Source: Planctomycetales bacterium (GTDB taxonomy: Bacteria > Planctomycetota > Planctomycetia > Pirellulales > Pirellulaceae). Taken from it: a DNA stretch of 48,294 nucleotides. Position numbers and translations under genes: made by a program. Positions 37,870 to 45,797 of the stretch are shown one piece after another. The DNA is taken from assembly GCA_020427005.1 (NCBI GenBank), contig JAGQOY010000028.1:1-48294 (forward strand). Direction: 5' to 3'. Numbering within the stretch: the first letter of the stretch is position 1; every line of letters starts with the position of its first letter. The notes beneath the pieces are model-generated. The model was not told where the DNA came from. It did no database searches and worked only from the letters and a program-made list of their open reading frames with translations.

Positions 37870-38050
37870 TACCAACCCTTGGATAAAGAAAGTTGTGCTG
37901 ATTTTTCTATCCTTGACGCCCCAGGGCAGGCGTACAAGTTGCCTAATACCGTTTGAAACGGCTTTCGCAATTACCACCAAATGAGGAGCTATCTAGCGGC
38001 CAATAAGAGCGCAAATACCGCCATTCGACCCAACCTAGACATGAGGGTCG

Positions 38051-38079
38051 ATTATAATTGCGGCCTAAGACGTTGCAAA
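38051..38079 (-). promoter_or_regulatory. Sigma70-type promoter candidate for P2
   Basis: On the minus strand a perfect TATAAT lies at 38051-38056. It is preceded, after a 17-base spacer, by TTTGCA at 38074-38079, which matches four of six positions of TTGACA. It points toward the P2 start about 180 bases away. No other -10 match of this quality was noticed in the interval. Confidence 0.5.
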
Positions 38080-38312
38080 TTTGCTGGTGCCTAGACGCGC
38101 CAATTCTCCCAGATGCTCTAGACTGCCTGGCTTCTTGCTTGGCGATTTTACCTTCTGCAACGCCTGTAACGCGCTTAATGCGCACCTTAATACTCACGGG
38201 GAGCGAGTTTGCGGTACGATTGCTGACGTTTGGACGTGCAGAAAGAAGGGAAGTTCCCGTTTGCCGAGGTTAAAGCGGTTTTTCCTAATTCTATTAAGAA
38301 TCTGAAAGTTAC

Positions 38313-38357
38313 TGTGGAATAGTACTCCACATGTGGTGGGTGTCTTCACCCTATGTG
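38313..38357 (-). terminator. Overlapping hairpins beyond the zinc peptidase gene
   Basis: One hairpin pairs GGGTG (38338-38342) with CACCC (38347-38351) around a four-base loop, extended by CACAT (38328-38332) pairing with ATGTG (38353-38357). A second, mutually exclusive hairpin pairs TGTGGA (38313-38318) with TCCACA (38326-38331). They start about 65 bases past the zinc peptidase stop. No T-run follows, so the terminator role is a weak inference. Confidence 0.3.
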
Positions 38358-38420
38358 GGATGGTTTCCCGCCAAGGTGTCCAACGCCAATAAAGAGTCGT
38401 CACCACGTTCTTTGCCGCTA

Positions 38421-39287
38421 TTAAAGCTTTTCGTAGGGAAGCTCGAAAAGCTGGTCGAGGGCCGTCAAATCACCGGTTTTGAGTCCATGGGTAAACCAGC
38501 GAATTCTTTGTTCCGACGTACCGTGCGTAAAAGCATCGGGAACAACGCGTCCGGCTGCTTTTTTCATCAGTGTGTCGTCTCCGATCTGCTGAGCTGCTCG
38601 GATGGCCTCTTCCAAATCCCCAGATTCCAGAATGTCTTTCGTCTCCTGTGCATGCCGGGCCCAAACACCTGCCAGGAAGTCGGCTTGAAGTTCAAGGCGT
38701 ACACTAAGATGATTAGCCTCAACTTTATCAGTGCCCTGCTGCAATCGCTGTACTTGGGTCGAAAGACCGAGAAGGTTCTGCACGTGATGCCCAACTTCGT
38801 GTGCAATTACATAAGCGCATGCAAAGTCTCCGGGGGCCCCGAAACGATCCTGTAGTTCTTTGAAGAAACTGAGGTCCAGATAGACCTTGGAATCTCCCGG
38901 ACAGTAGAAGGGACCGACCGCTGCGCTCGCTTGACCACAGGCGGAGTCCACAGAACCAGAGAACAAAACCAAGATAGGCTCCTGGTATTGTTTTCCCAAA
39001 TCTTGTGGCAGGATTCGGTTCCAGACATCCTCTGTATCCTTCAGAACGACTTTGACAAAACTTGCTGCTGCCTCTTCCTCTGGATTAATGTCCCCGTCAG
39101 CGGCGAGCTGTGCACCGGCTTGTTGCTGCTCGATATCTTGTAATAACTGATTGGGCGGTTGGCCAAGTAGCAAGCCAATGATGACTACAATAATAGTCAC
39201 TAGCCCTCCCCCGCCGAGCATCATTGGGGTGCGCATTCCGCGGCGATCCTCGACGTTCGCACTCTCTTCTCTACCTTCCCAACGCAT
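38421..39287 (-). CDS. Neutral zinc metallopeptidase, YpfJ-like, membrane-anchored
   Basis: The protein has 288 residues and opens MRWEGREESANVEDRRG, the characteristic start of the YpfJ/Zn-peptidase (PF04228) family. The ATG at 39287 is chosen because GGAG lies six bases upstream; an in-frame TTG four codons earlier would overlap that site. One transmembrane helix (about residues 24-41, GGGGLVTIIVVIIGLLLG) follows the short N-terminal segment, so the catalytic part is expected outside the membrane. The zinc motif is HEVGHHVQNLLG, with His163, Glu164 and His167. A conserved-looking ELQADFLAGVWARH segment follows and probably gives the third ligand region. The physiological substrate of this family is not known to me. 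It is in tandem with the dehydrogenase gene upstream but 140 bp away. Confidence 0.9.
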   Translation of the reverse strand: MRWEGREESANVEDRRGMRTPMMLGGGGLVTIIVVIIGLLLGQPPNQLLQDIEQQQAGAQLAADGDINPEEEAAASFVKVVLKDTEDVWNRILPQDLGKQYQEPILVLFSGSVDSACGQASAAVGPFYCPGDSKVYLDLSFFKELQDRFGAPGDFACAYVIAHEVGHHVQNLLGLSTQVQRLQQGTDKVEANHLSVRLELQADFLAGVWARHAQETKDILESGDLEEAIRAAQQIGDDTLMKKAAGRVVPDAFTHGTSEQRIRWFTHGLKTGDLTALDQLFELPYEKL

Positions 39288-39311
39288 GTGATGCTCCAAA
39301 AATCTTAAAGA

Positions 39312-39340
39312 ATGAAACGTCCCGCGACATTCACTGCCAA
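39312..39340 (-). promoter_or_regulatory. Weak promoter candidate for the zinc peptidase gene
   Basis: On the minus strand TTGGCA (39335-39340, five of six positions of TTGACA) is followed after 17 bases by TTTCAT (39312-39317, four of six of TATAAT). The start codon is at 39287, giving a short leader. The -10 box is poor, so confidence is low. Confidence 0.28.
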
Positions 39341-39352
39341 TTGTCCTTCACG

Positions 39353-39410
39353 TCCCCCACAAATATGCGCTGTCACGAACATAATAAAATGCTGAATTTT
39401 TTGTGTGGGA
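39353..39410 (-). terminator. Inverted repeat after the glycerol-3-phosphate dehydrogenase gene
   Basis: Bases 39353-39363 and 39400-39410 pair over 11 positions with one mismatch, separated by 36 bases. The pair begins 18 bases beyond the dehydrogenase stop codon. The stem is distant and no T-run follows, so it may be only an incidental pairing. Confidence 0.28.
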
Positions 39411-39427
39411 AGACCGTCTGTTATCGA

Positions 39428-41080
39428 CTAGTTTTGATTCTCAGGCAAGTAGCCACGCGCCAACGACTCAAATTCCTTCACTTGTTGGGCAACCCAATTC
39501 TCATCATGCTGTCCGCAGGCGGCCATGAACCGGGCCACGGGCGGTGCACACTTTATTGCCAAGCGTGCGTCCAGGAGCAACAACCGCCATCGCCTTGCCA
39601 AAACATCTTCTATCGTCACGGCCATTTCATGCTCAAGCATCCAATGAAGCTCGCCATAGGTATGTTCCGACTCTGGGTGGATAACAGCTGCTAATTGCCT
39701 ATCTTCGGCCTCCAGCTCTAGAATACTGGCCGCCTCGGTACCAAAGCATGCGAGACGCTGAGGGATGCTCGTCAGACTAGGTGCTGAGTTAGGTTGGACG
39801 GGTGTGCGACTAGCACCCACCAGTTGCAAATTGGCCGTTGTTGATGCGACTTGCATAAGACTGGCATTTTGTTGAGCCAAGTCCACAACTTCTTCGGCCA
39901 TGTGTCGGTAAGTTGTCCATTTTCCACCAATGATACTAATCAAGCCCGATGGATTGCAGAGTATATGGTGTTCACGCGACATGGATGCGGTCGTACTGCT
40001 GGATTGTCTATGATCTACCAGCGGTCTTAGGCCAGCAAAAACGCTGAGCACATCTTCCCGTTTGGGAGTATGCATCAAATACCTACCGACATGCTCAAGT
40101 AAATAGTCGATCTCGGAATTCTGCGCTCGAGGTTCTAGTTGAATGGATTGTACCGGAACGTCCGTCGTTCCAATCAAGGTCTTGCCGAGCCATGGAATGG
40201 CAAATAGCACACGTCCGTCATCGGTTTTCGGTATGAGCAGAGCGGACTGCGTGGGAAGAAATTCTTGAGGTAGGACAAGGTGAATTCCTTGGCTGGGGCG
40301 AACTGCCACTTTTCCGATTTCAAATGATGGGTCTTGTGTAAGGATGCGTTCAGCAAAGACGCCAGTCGCATTGATGGTTGCTTTGCTGCGTATGGAAAAG
40401 GACTGCATTGTGAATTGATCCGTCGCTTCTAGACCAACTACTTTCCCGTCGTCAAAGAGCAGCTTATCAACGGATACATAGTTCAGCACACAAGCCCCAA
40501 GCTCAATGGCTGTCCTGGCAAGGCTTATTGCCAAACGAGCATCGTCAAACTGAGCATCGCAGTACAGGATTCCACCCCCATAGCGATCCGGGCGAAGCGT
40601 AGGCTGCCGTTGATTGACTTCTGCGCGACTGAGTGAACGAGCTGGCGGCACTTGAGACTTGCCGGCCAACCAATCATAAAGCTTGAGGCCAGTCCAGTAG
40701 TACAGCTTGTCGACAGTGCCAGGTGAAGGGATAACGAACTCCAAGGTGTGGACTACGTGGGGTGCATTCTTTAAGAGTCGTTCCCGTTCCGCCAACGCGT
40801 GGCGAACCATCGATAACTGACCCGAGGCCAGGTATCGCACTCCCCCATGGATCAACTTCGTCGAACGACTGCTTGTTCCCTTCGCAAAATCGTGAGCCTC
40901 AAGCAACAGCGTTCGATATCCTCTAGCCGCTGAATCGACGGCTGCACCAAGACCAGTTGCACCGCCTCCGATAATGACTACGTCCCAGCCATCTGGTGAC
41001 GAAAGTGCTTGACCGAGCTGTTTTTCGCGCAAGTTGGCTAGTTTGATTGGCGGGCTATGTCTGGGGACACTTGCTTCCAT
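39428..41080 (-). CDS. glpD: FAD-dependent glycerol-3-phosphate dehydrogenase
   Basis: The protein has 550 residues, normal for GlpD. It oxidises sn-glycerol 3-phosphate to dihydroxyacetone phosphate with FAD and passes electrons to the quinone pool at the inner membrane face, linking glycerol and lipid turnover to respiration. The FAD dinucleotide-binding motif is VVIIGGGATGLGAAVDSAARG without its last residues, glycines at about 37-44, followed by the family signature SSRSTKLIHGGVRYL. The C-terminal part has GLISIIGGKWTTYRHMAEE, a second FAD-contact segment, then the helical C-terminal domain with ELHWMLEHEMAVTIEDVLAR. The ATG at 41080 has only a weak ribosome site. No glycerol kinase or facilitator gene is nearby, so it is not in a glp operon. 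Confidence 0.95.
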   Translation of the reverse strand: MEASVPRHSPPIKLANLREKQLGQALSSPDGWDVVIIGGGATGLGAAVDSAARGYRTLLLEAHDFAKGTSSRSTKLIHGGVRYLASGQLSMVRHALAERERLLKNAPHVVHTLEFVIPSPGTVDKLYYWTGLKLYDWLAGKSQVPPARSLSRAEVNQRQPTLRPDRYGGGILYCDAQFDDARLAISLARTAIELGACVLNYVSVDKLLFDDGKVVGLEATDQFTMQSFSIRSKATINATGVFAERILTQDPSFEIGKVAVRPSQGIHLVLPQEFLPTQSALLIPKTDDGRVLFAIPWLGKTLIGTTDVPVQSIQLEPRAQNSEIDYLLEHVGRYLMHTPKREDVLSVFAGLRPLVDHRQSSSTTASMSREHHILCNPSGLISIIGGKWTTYRHMAEEVVDLAQQNASLMQVASTTANLQLVGASRTPVQPNSAPSLTSIPQRLACFGTEAASILELEAEDRQLAAVIHPESEHTYGELHWMLEHEMAVTIEDVLARRWRLLLLDARLAIKCAPPVARFMAACGQHDENWVAQQVKEFESLARGYLPENQN

Positions 41081-41319
41081 CGTTCATGCTTTGTGTTTTT
41101 GGGGAACCAAGTGGAAAATCTGGATGGTCTATTCAGGAGGGAGTTTCGCTACCAATTTTTCAACAGCATCCTAATATTGATTGTAGGATAATGTCGATCA
41201 AATACAGATTTGAGTCGCTTTATCCGCCAACACACTTCTTGAGGGGTGTTTGTGTTCGGTAATGCCCTAGAATTAGAGTATTTACGTTCATTGTGTAGAT
41301 GTCAGCTGAGGAGGATCAA

Positions 41320-41958
41320 ATGCGTCAGCTTATTCTGTTCGTTGCTGGGTTATTGTGCTTTCCGGCTGCCGTTTTGGCTCAGCATGGCCACGGTGGGCAT
41401 GGTCATTCTGGAAGTCATGGATTCTCTGGAGGCTATACGGGGGGGCATTCGCACTCAAATTATGGGGGGCGCGGTGGAGTTTCCATAGGTATCGGACTTG
41501 GTTCTGCGCTCGGTGGCTACGGCCTCGGGTATGGCAGCTTAGGATATGGAAGTTACTCGGGGTTGGGATATTCTGGCTATCGAGGGCCCAGTTACGGTAT
41601 GTATGGATCAGGTATTAGTCTTAGTATTGGCCCCAGCTATTACGGTAGTAGTAGGCTGTATTCCAACTACTATTCGGTTCCTGCTACTGGGGCCTACTTA
41701 TACAACCCACCTGTCGTCTATACCGCTCCCACCACAGCGTATTCGTATGCTGCTCCTACAGCTGTTGTCGTGCCCCAGTCAAATGTCGTACCAAATACGA
41801 ACTATTCCGTTGCCAGGCCAACCGTCGGGAATACGGCTGGAGAATTACGCCCAGGTATGGTGCTAGAGGATGGTGCAACGGTGATTTCTGTGCAACCCAT
41901 CGGCTCCACTCCGTCACCTACGGGTTCTGCGGCACCCAGTTCAACGCGACAGTTTTAG
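41320..41958 (+). CDS. Secreted His/Gly/Tyr-rich protein of unknown function
   Basis: The protein has 212 residues. The ATG at 41320 is chosen because GAGGAGG lies six bases upstream; an in-frame ATG at 41299 would contain that site. A clear signal peptide (MRQLILFVAGLLCFPAAVLA) is followed by a mature N-terminus rich in His and Gly (QHGHGGHGHSGSHG), then Gly-Tyr-Ser repeats (GLGYGSLGYGSYSGLGYSGY), a Tyr/Pro/Thr-rich middle, and a C-terminus with RPGMVLEDGATVISVQPIG. Small exported proteins with a similar closing segment recur in planctomycetes. The His cluster suggests metal binding, but this is only inference. No enzyme motif is seen. It is divergent from the dehydrogenase gene. Confidence 0.8.
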   Translation: MRQLILFVAGLLCFPAAVLAQHGHGGHGHSGSHGFSGGYTGGHSHSNYGGRGGVSIGIGLGSALGGYGLGYGSLGYGSYSGLGYSGYRGPSYGMYGSGISLSIGPSYYGSSRLYSNYYSVPATGAYLYNPPVVYTAPTTAYSYAAPTAVVVPQSNVVPNTNYSVARPTVGNTAGELRPGMVLEDGATVISVQPIGSTPSPTGSAAPSSTRQF

Positions 41959-41981
41959 CTCTTCGGACTTTTCGTGCGACA

Positions 41982-42006
41982 AGTCGCTGCCGGAGAATCG
42001 GCGACT
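41982..42006 (+). terminator. Small hairpin after the His/Gly-rich gene
   Basis: AGTCGC (41982-41987) pairs with GCGACT (42001-42006) around a 13-base loop. It begins 24 bases beyond the stop codon. There is no T-run, so it is a weak candidate. The rest of the 280-base interval up to 42238 shows no supported gene. Confidence 0.3.
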
Positions 42007-42238
42007 CTCAGGCAGCCGTTACCATCGGTCTCGGTGCTGGTAGCGGCTTGATAGGATATCGTCGCCCAAGGCTTCGGACGAGAACTCGGGTGGACTTCTG
42101 TCACTTCACCCTTTCGGGACGCTCGGAGGCATCCACGTGCTTAGTGGAGTTGGCTTTAGGTGCGTTGCTCTTGGCATACTGTGCGACTAAACTCACAGTC
42201 ATTCCCAGGGCAGTGATATTCGTATTGGAGTCTGCAAC

Positions 42239-43630
42239 GTGCGTAAAGATTTGTGGTTGGCAGTCGCTTGGACATTTCTATTACCTTATCTAACCTGCTG
42301 TGCACACGATGGGGAAGAGGCACATGGAGTACAGGCCGTCAAGCCAGCCGCCTTATACGCACCGACTGCGATGCCGGATCGTGTTATCCTAACGTGGAAT
42401 GGGGATCCTCGGACTACACAGGCTGTGACCTGGCGGACGAGCGTAGAAGTCGTATCCGGAATTGCTGAGATTGTCGCGGCTGATGCGACTCCATACTTTC
42501 CCGAAAAAGCGACACAGGTGGCCGCAGTTTCCGAGGCGTTGAAAACGGACCTTAGTACGGCCCACTATCATAGTGTGAATTTCAAAGACCTTCAGCCCGG
42601 CACTCGCTATGCTTACCGGGTGGGAGATGGGACCAATTGGAGTGAATGGTTTCAATTTTCGACCGCCTCAGCTTCGCCGGAGCCGTTCTCTTTTGTTTAC
42701 TTTGGTGATGCACAAAACAATCTCCGATCCATGTGGTCTCGCGTTATTCGCGAAGCCTATCGGGATGCCCCCAAAGCTGCATTCTTATTGCATGCAGGGG
42801 ACCTGATCAATACTGCCGAGTCCGACGCGGAATGGGGTGAGTGGTTTGGCGCGGGCGGTTGGCTCAACGCCATGGTACCGAACGTACCTGTGCCAGGAAA
42901 TCACGAACAAGCTAAACGCGAAGATGGACGCCGTCGATTGTCGCATCACTGGCGACCCTCTTTCACACTGCCTGAACAGGGCCCCGCTGGCCTAGAAGAA
43001 TCTTGCTATACCTTCACCTATCATGATTTGCGTGTCATATGTCTCAATAGCAACGAGCGTCAGGACGAACAAGCAGTGTGGCTGGAAGAGGTACTGGCGA
43101 ACAATCAAGCAAGTTGGGTCGTTTGCGCATTTCACCATCCTATTTATTCAACTGGTAAGGATCGAGATAACGCTGCTCTCAGGGCGATTTGGAAGCCGAT
43201 TTTCGATCGCTATCAGGTCGACTTAGTGTTAACTGGTCATGACCACACATACGGGCGAACGGGATTTGACGTGCCCGAGCATATGCCCACGGAAGCAGAA
43301 AGCATCGTAGGCACCCAAAATGTGCCTACGGGTGTGCAGGCGGTGGATAAAAAAGCAGGTACAGTTTATGTGGTCTCGGTAAGTGGGCCTAAGATGTACA
43401 ACAACAGCCGACATGAATTCATGCGGCGTTTGGCCGAAGACACTCAACTTTACCAGGTGATTCATATCGACGGAGCCAAGTTGCGATTCGAGGCTCGAAC
43501 TGCCATCGGCCAGCTTTACGATGCTTTTGAACTGCACCAACAGGGACCTGGACAAGTCAATAAGCTTATTGAAATTGCTCCCGAGGTTCCTCAGCACTTA
43601 CGGCCTCTCGAGCCCGCCGCAAAAAATTAG
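42239..43630 (+). CDS. Purple-acid-phosphatase-like metallophosphoesterase, exported
   Basis: The protein has 463 residues from a GTG start with GGAG eight bases upstream. The N-terminus (MRKDLWLAVAWTFLLPYLTCC) is a signal peptide, possibly a non-canonical lipoprotein signal. Residues about 46-142 form the fibronectin-like N-terminal domain of purple acid phosphatases (ILTWNGDPRTTQAVTWRT). The catalytic domain has the dinuclear-metal motifs in order: FGDAQ with D157, GDL with D188, GNHE with N221 and H222, HHPIY at 299-303, and GHDHTYGRT with H334 and H336. The expected role is hydrolysis of phosphate esters in the periplasm or at the surface; substrate specificity cannot be read from the sequence. 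It converges with the glycosyltransferase gene, leaving 46 bases between stops. Confidence 0.9.
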   Translation: MRKDLWLAVAWTFLLPYLTCCAHDGEEAHGVQAVKPAALYAPTAMPDRVILTWNGDPRTTQAVTWRTSVEVVSGIAEIVAADATPYFPEKATQVAAVSEALKTDLSTAHYHSVNFKDLQPGTRYAYRVGDGTNWSEWFQFSTASASPEPFSFVYFGDAQNNLRSMWSRVIREAYRDAPKAAFLLHAGDLINTAESDAEWGEWFGAGGWLNAMVPNVPVPGNHEQAKREDGRRRLSHHWRPSFTLPEQGPAGLEESCYTFTYHDLRVICLNSNERQDEQAVWLEEVLANNQASWVVCAFHHPIYSTGKDRDNAALRAIWKPIFDRYQVDLVLTGHDHTYGRTGFDVPEHMPTEAESIVGTQNVPTGVQAVDKKAGTVYVVSVSGPKMYNNSRHEFMRRLAEDTQLYQVIHIDGAKLRFEARTAIGQLYDAFELHQQGPGQVNKLIEIAPEVPQHLRPLEPAAKN

Positions 43631-43676
43631 GTTAAATGGATTCGAACGGTACCTGAGTAACACTAGAATTCGGATA

Positions 43677-44936
43677 CTAATCGGTTCCAGGCATGAGTAT
43701 TCGATTTACTGCGTATTGCATGTCGAGAGGAGAATTGCGCAAACGCTCAGCCACCTGCCCAGTATGTTGGGTCGATTGGGGAAGTTTTTGGATTGCGGCC
43801 ACTAGCTTCGAGGCACTGACCTTGGTCATTGGAAACCATCTTCCACAACCCAAGCGTTGTACGCGTGACGCATTATCAAATTGATCAAAGGCCATGGGCA
43901 ATACTAGTTGTGGTATCCCAGCTGCCAAAGCTTGGCTGGTTGTTCCCACTCCGCCGTGGTGAACAATCAGACCGGCAGACCTAAGCAGTTGCCGAAATGG
44001 AACGTATTTGCACGCCATGATGTTCGGTGGTAATGGGTGCGGTATTTGACTTGCGTCGGTGGATAGCAGGATGGCTGAACGATTCAGCCTGGAAGAGGCG
44101 TCTTTGGCGGCTCGCAGGAACTTGGATGCATGATGGTGTGCTGTACCGGGAGCAAACACGATCGGTTTATCAGGTATCCTCGATAAAAAACTTGCTACCT
44201 CTTGGGGCACCTGCCCATCCAACAAGTCTCCGCTATCGCAAAGGGGAAACTGCAAGTGCTCCATTTGTGGTTTGAGGTCACTATGGGGAACTGAAAACCA
44301 TTCTGGGAACATCAAAAGGACCAAGTCGGGTGACCACCACCAATTGCGGACAATTTGGTGCACTGGCTTCAGACCAAGTCGATGGCGAAGTTGATTAATG
44401 TGAGGGCCGCAGAGCGAATCCAGCCAATGGTCAGCACATGCCAACGCTGCTGGCAATAATATTTTGGGAAACCACGGCTCCCAAGCACGGCCACTGTACC
44501 GCGGAGGTGCCCGATGTGAACGCAGTAATGATGGGCTGAGACCAACTGACACCAAACGCGTTTCAGGATGTCGATCCTTATAAATGCGACTCGCAAAATC
44601 GAGCATATGGTTGACGAGGATTGTTTTGTCTGGAGAGCAAGTTGACTCCAGGAAGTCATAGTGTTCGTTCAAGAAATCTCGAATCGTATCGCTAAATATG
44701 ACGCGTAGTCCGCGCACGGGGGACCACAGGTGCGGATCGGACGTCATCTCAAGAAACTTCTTTTCACTCACAAGACAATGTGTCCGCAGCCCAGCGCGCT
44801 CGGCAAGCGGAAGGTATCGCTCTGATGTGCAGAACAAGACCTGTCGACCCGAGTTGGAAATTCCACGGGCGATTGCCAGCATTGGGTTGACATCTCCCAG
44901 GCTGCCGGGTGCAGTTACGACGACATCGAATTCCAA
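43677..44936 (-). CDS. GT1-type glycosyltransferase (UDP-sugar dependent, MGT/UGT-like)
   Basis: The protein has 419 residues. The start is a TTG at 44936, supported by GAGG six bases upstream and by the fact that the conserved N-terminal strand (FDVVVTAPGSLGDVNPMLAIA) begins at once after it. The C-terminal nucleotide-sugar domain has VFAPGTAHHH, then KYVPFRQLLRSAGLIVHHGG, GVGTTSQALAAGIPQLVLPM and FDQFDNASRV. These match the sugar-nucleotide binding region of GT1 enzymes that glycosylate lipids, sterols or small molecules. The N-terminal acceptor domain gives no clear clue to the acceptor. There is no signal peptide or membrane helix, so it should be cytoplasmic. No polyketide or sterol genes are near, so the product remains open. 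Confidence 0.88.
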   Translation of the reverse strand: MEFDVVVTAPGSLGDVNPMLAIARGISNSGRQVLFCTSERYLPLAERAGLRTHCLVSEKKFLEMTSDPHLWSPVRGLRVIFSDTIRDFLNEHYDFLESTCSPDKTILVNHMLDFASRIYKDRHPETRLVSVGLSPSLLRSHRAPPRYSGRAWEPWFPKILLPAALACADHWLDSLCGPHINQLRHRLGLKPVHQIVRNWWWSPDLVLLMFPEWFSVPHSDLKPQMEHLQFPLCDSGDLLDGQVPQEVASFLSRIPDKPIVFAPGTAHHHASKFLRAAKDASSRLNRSAILLSTDASQIPHPLPPNIMACKYVPFRQLLRSAGLIVHHGGVGTTSQALAAGIPQLVLPMAFDQFDNASRVQRLGCGRWFPMTKVSASKLVAAIQKLPQSTQHTGQVAERLRNSPLDMQYAVNRILMPGTD

Positions 44937-45226
44937 AGTGATCCTCGAATTGAAAATAGGTATACTGCGTTGGCTTTCACGCTCAGTATCGACGCGAGTC
45001 GACGAATCCTAAGGGTTTTCTCGATTCTTCAAGCAGTTAGGAGCCGATTCGACATTCTGCAGGCTGAAATGGCATCCCGCATTGCCAAAGCTTGGATGGA
45101 CCGAATCAACGTAGTCGTCGCAATTTTTGGCGCGCCTCCCGCAGGCAATTGTGCCACGCTGCCGTGCGACCTTACAACTATTTTGGGCACCTTACGGGGT
45201 GACCGAGTGCGTAAAGGATGACGCAA

Positions 45227-45502
45227 ATGAAACGCGTAATGTTAGGTTTGACCTTGGCATTCACCTTGCTTAGTGGCACAGGTTGCAATGTGAATAGAAA
45301 CTGTAACAACTGCAACGGTAATATTGGCTGCCGTCCTTGCAACATTGGTTGGCAGCGCGGTGGTACAGATTATCAACGGCTTTTGGGTGGAAACCAAGCT
45401 CATGCTGGTTCTGGCCAAGCAGCTCAAGTTGCCTATCCATATTACACCACACGTGGTCCACGGGACTTCCTACTTAACGATCCGCCGACTATTGGGCGCT
45501 AA
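45227..45502 (+). CDS. Small Cys-rich lipoprotein of unknown function
   Basis: The protein has 91 residues. The ATG at 45227 is chosen because AAAGGA lies at a normal distance upstream; an ATG three codons earlier (45218) overlaps that site. The N-terminus (MKRVMLGLTLAFTLLSGTGC) is a lipoprotein signal with a GTGC lipobox, Cys20 being the lipid-bearing residue. The next residues carry four more cysteines at 26, 29, 35 and 38. The remainder is Gly/Gln/Tyr-rich and ends PRDFLLNDPPTIGR. There is no homologue that I recognise. A clear intrinsic terminator follows, so it is probably a single-gene transcript. Confidence 0.8.
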   Translation: MKRVMLGLTLAFTLLSGTGCNVNRNCNNCNGNIGCRPCNIGWQRGGTDYQRLLGGNQAHAGSGQAAQVAYPYYTTRGPRDFLLNDPPTIGR

Positions 45503-45632
45503 GTCCACAACCTACTCATCAGGCATGAAGTTGTCTGGGTAGGTAGCGTTGTTCGGTTCATCGGTGTGTTGCAGCAGGCTTGTAGCGTCCTGTGCATTTT
45601 GCATCCCGTATCATTCAACAAATGCTTCACGT

Positions 45633-45667
45633 GAGGTTCCGACGTTGTCGCGTCCGGAACCTCTTTT
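45633..45667 (+). terminator. Intrinsic terminator of the small lipoprotein gene
   Basis: GAGGTTCCG (45633-45641) pairs perfectly with CGGAACCTC (45655-45663), with a further ACG/CGT pairing inside the loop, and TTTT follows at once (45664-45667). This is a standard rho-independent terminator on the plus strand, 130 bases after the lipoprotein stop. A 12-base copy of its right arm (TCCGGAACCTCT) recurs at 45783-45794. Confidence 0.8.
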
Positions 45668-45797
45668 CGTTGTTAGGCGGGCTGGCCTGGTTCTCCCGGC
45701 TGAGTAAATCAATGGGGTAGGCGAGGTCCAAAGTCACAACCCACGCGAACGCGGTCCCAGATGCAGGGACTGCATTCAACACTCCGGAACCTCTCCT

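Larger units (their letters stand above)
37870..38420. other. 551-bp non-coding interval upstream of P2
   Basis: No credible gene is present; the reading frames here lack a ribosome site and any known motif. The interval holds the P2 promoter candidate at 38051-38079 and a group of overlapping stem-loops at 38313-38357, beyond the end of the zinc peptidase gene. The latter include the perfect palindrome CCACATGTGG at 38327-38336. The P2 leader would be about 175 bases if that promoter is used. Confidence 0.5.

Noticed and set aside
37870..37980. A 37-codon N-terminal extension of P2 starting at 37980.
   Set aside because: The start at 37869 has a ribosome-site-like AAGG and puts the LEPR-XLL-like motif at the same depth as in P1. 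The extension has no signal-like character.
38331..38855. Plus-strand reading frame of 174 codons across the zinc peptidase gene.
   Set aside because: Most of it is antisense to a gene with a clear family signature and zinc motif. It has no recognisable domain.
39428..41080. A glycerol utilisation operon around the dehydrogenase gene.
   Set aside because: No kinase, facilitator or regulator gene lies nearby. The neighbours are an unrelated zinc peptidase and a divergent secreted protein.
41299..41319. Earlier ATG for the His/Gly-rich gene.
   Set aside because: It would place the strong GAGGAGG site inside the coding region and put charged residues before the signal peptide.
42048..42293. 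Plus-strand frame with a hydrophobic stretch before the phosphatase gene.
   Set aside because: It overlaps the phosphatase start in another frame, and I see no ribosome site or conserved motif. A faint AVTIGLGAGSGLIGY upstream looked like a glycine zipper but is too short to support.
44970..45221. Plus-strand frame of 83 codons between the glycosyltransferase and the lipoprotein gene.
   Set aside because: There is no ribosome site, signal peptide or known motif, and it ends within the ribosome-site region of the lipoprotein gene. The 290-base interval is better left as non-coding.
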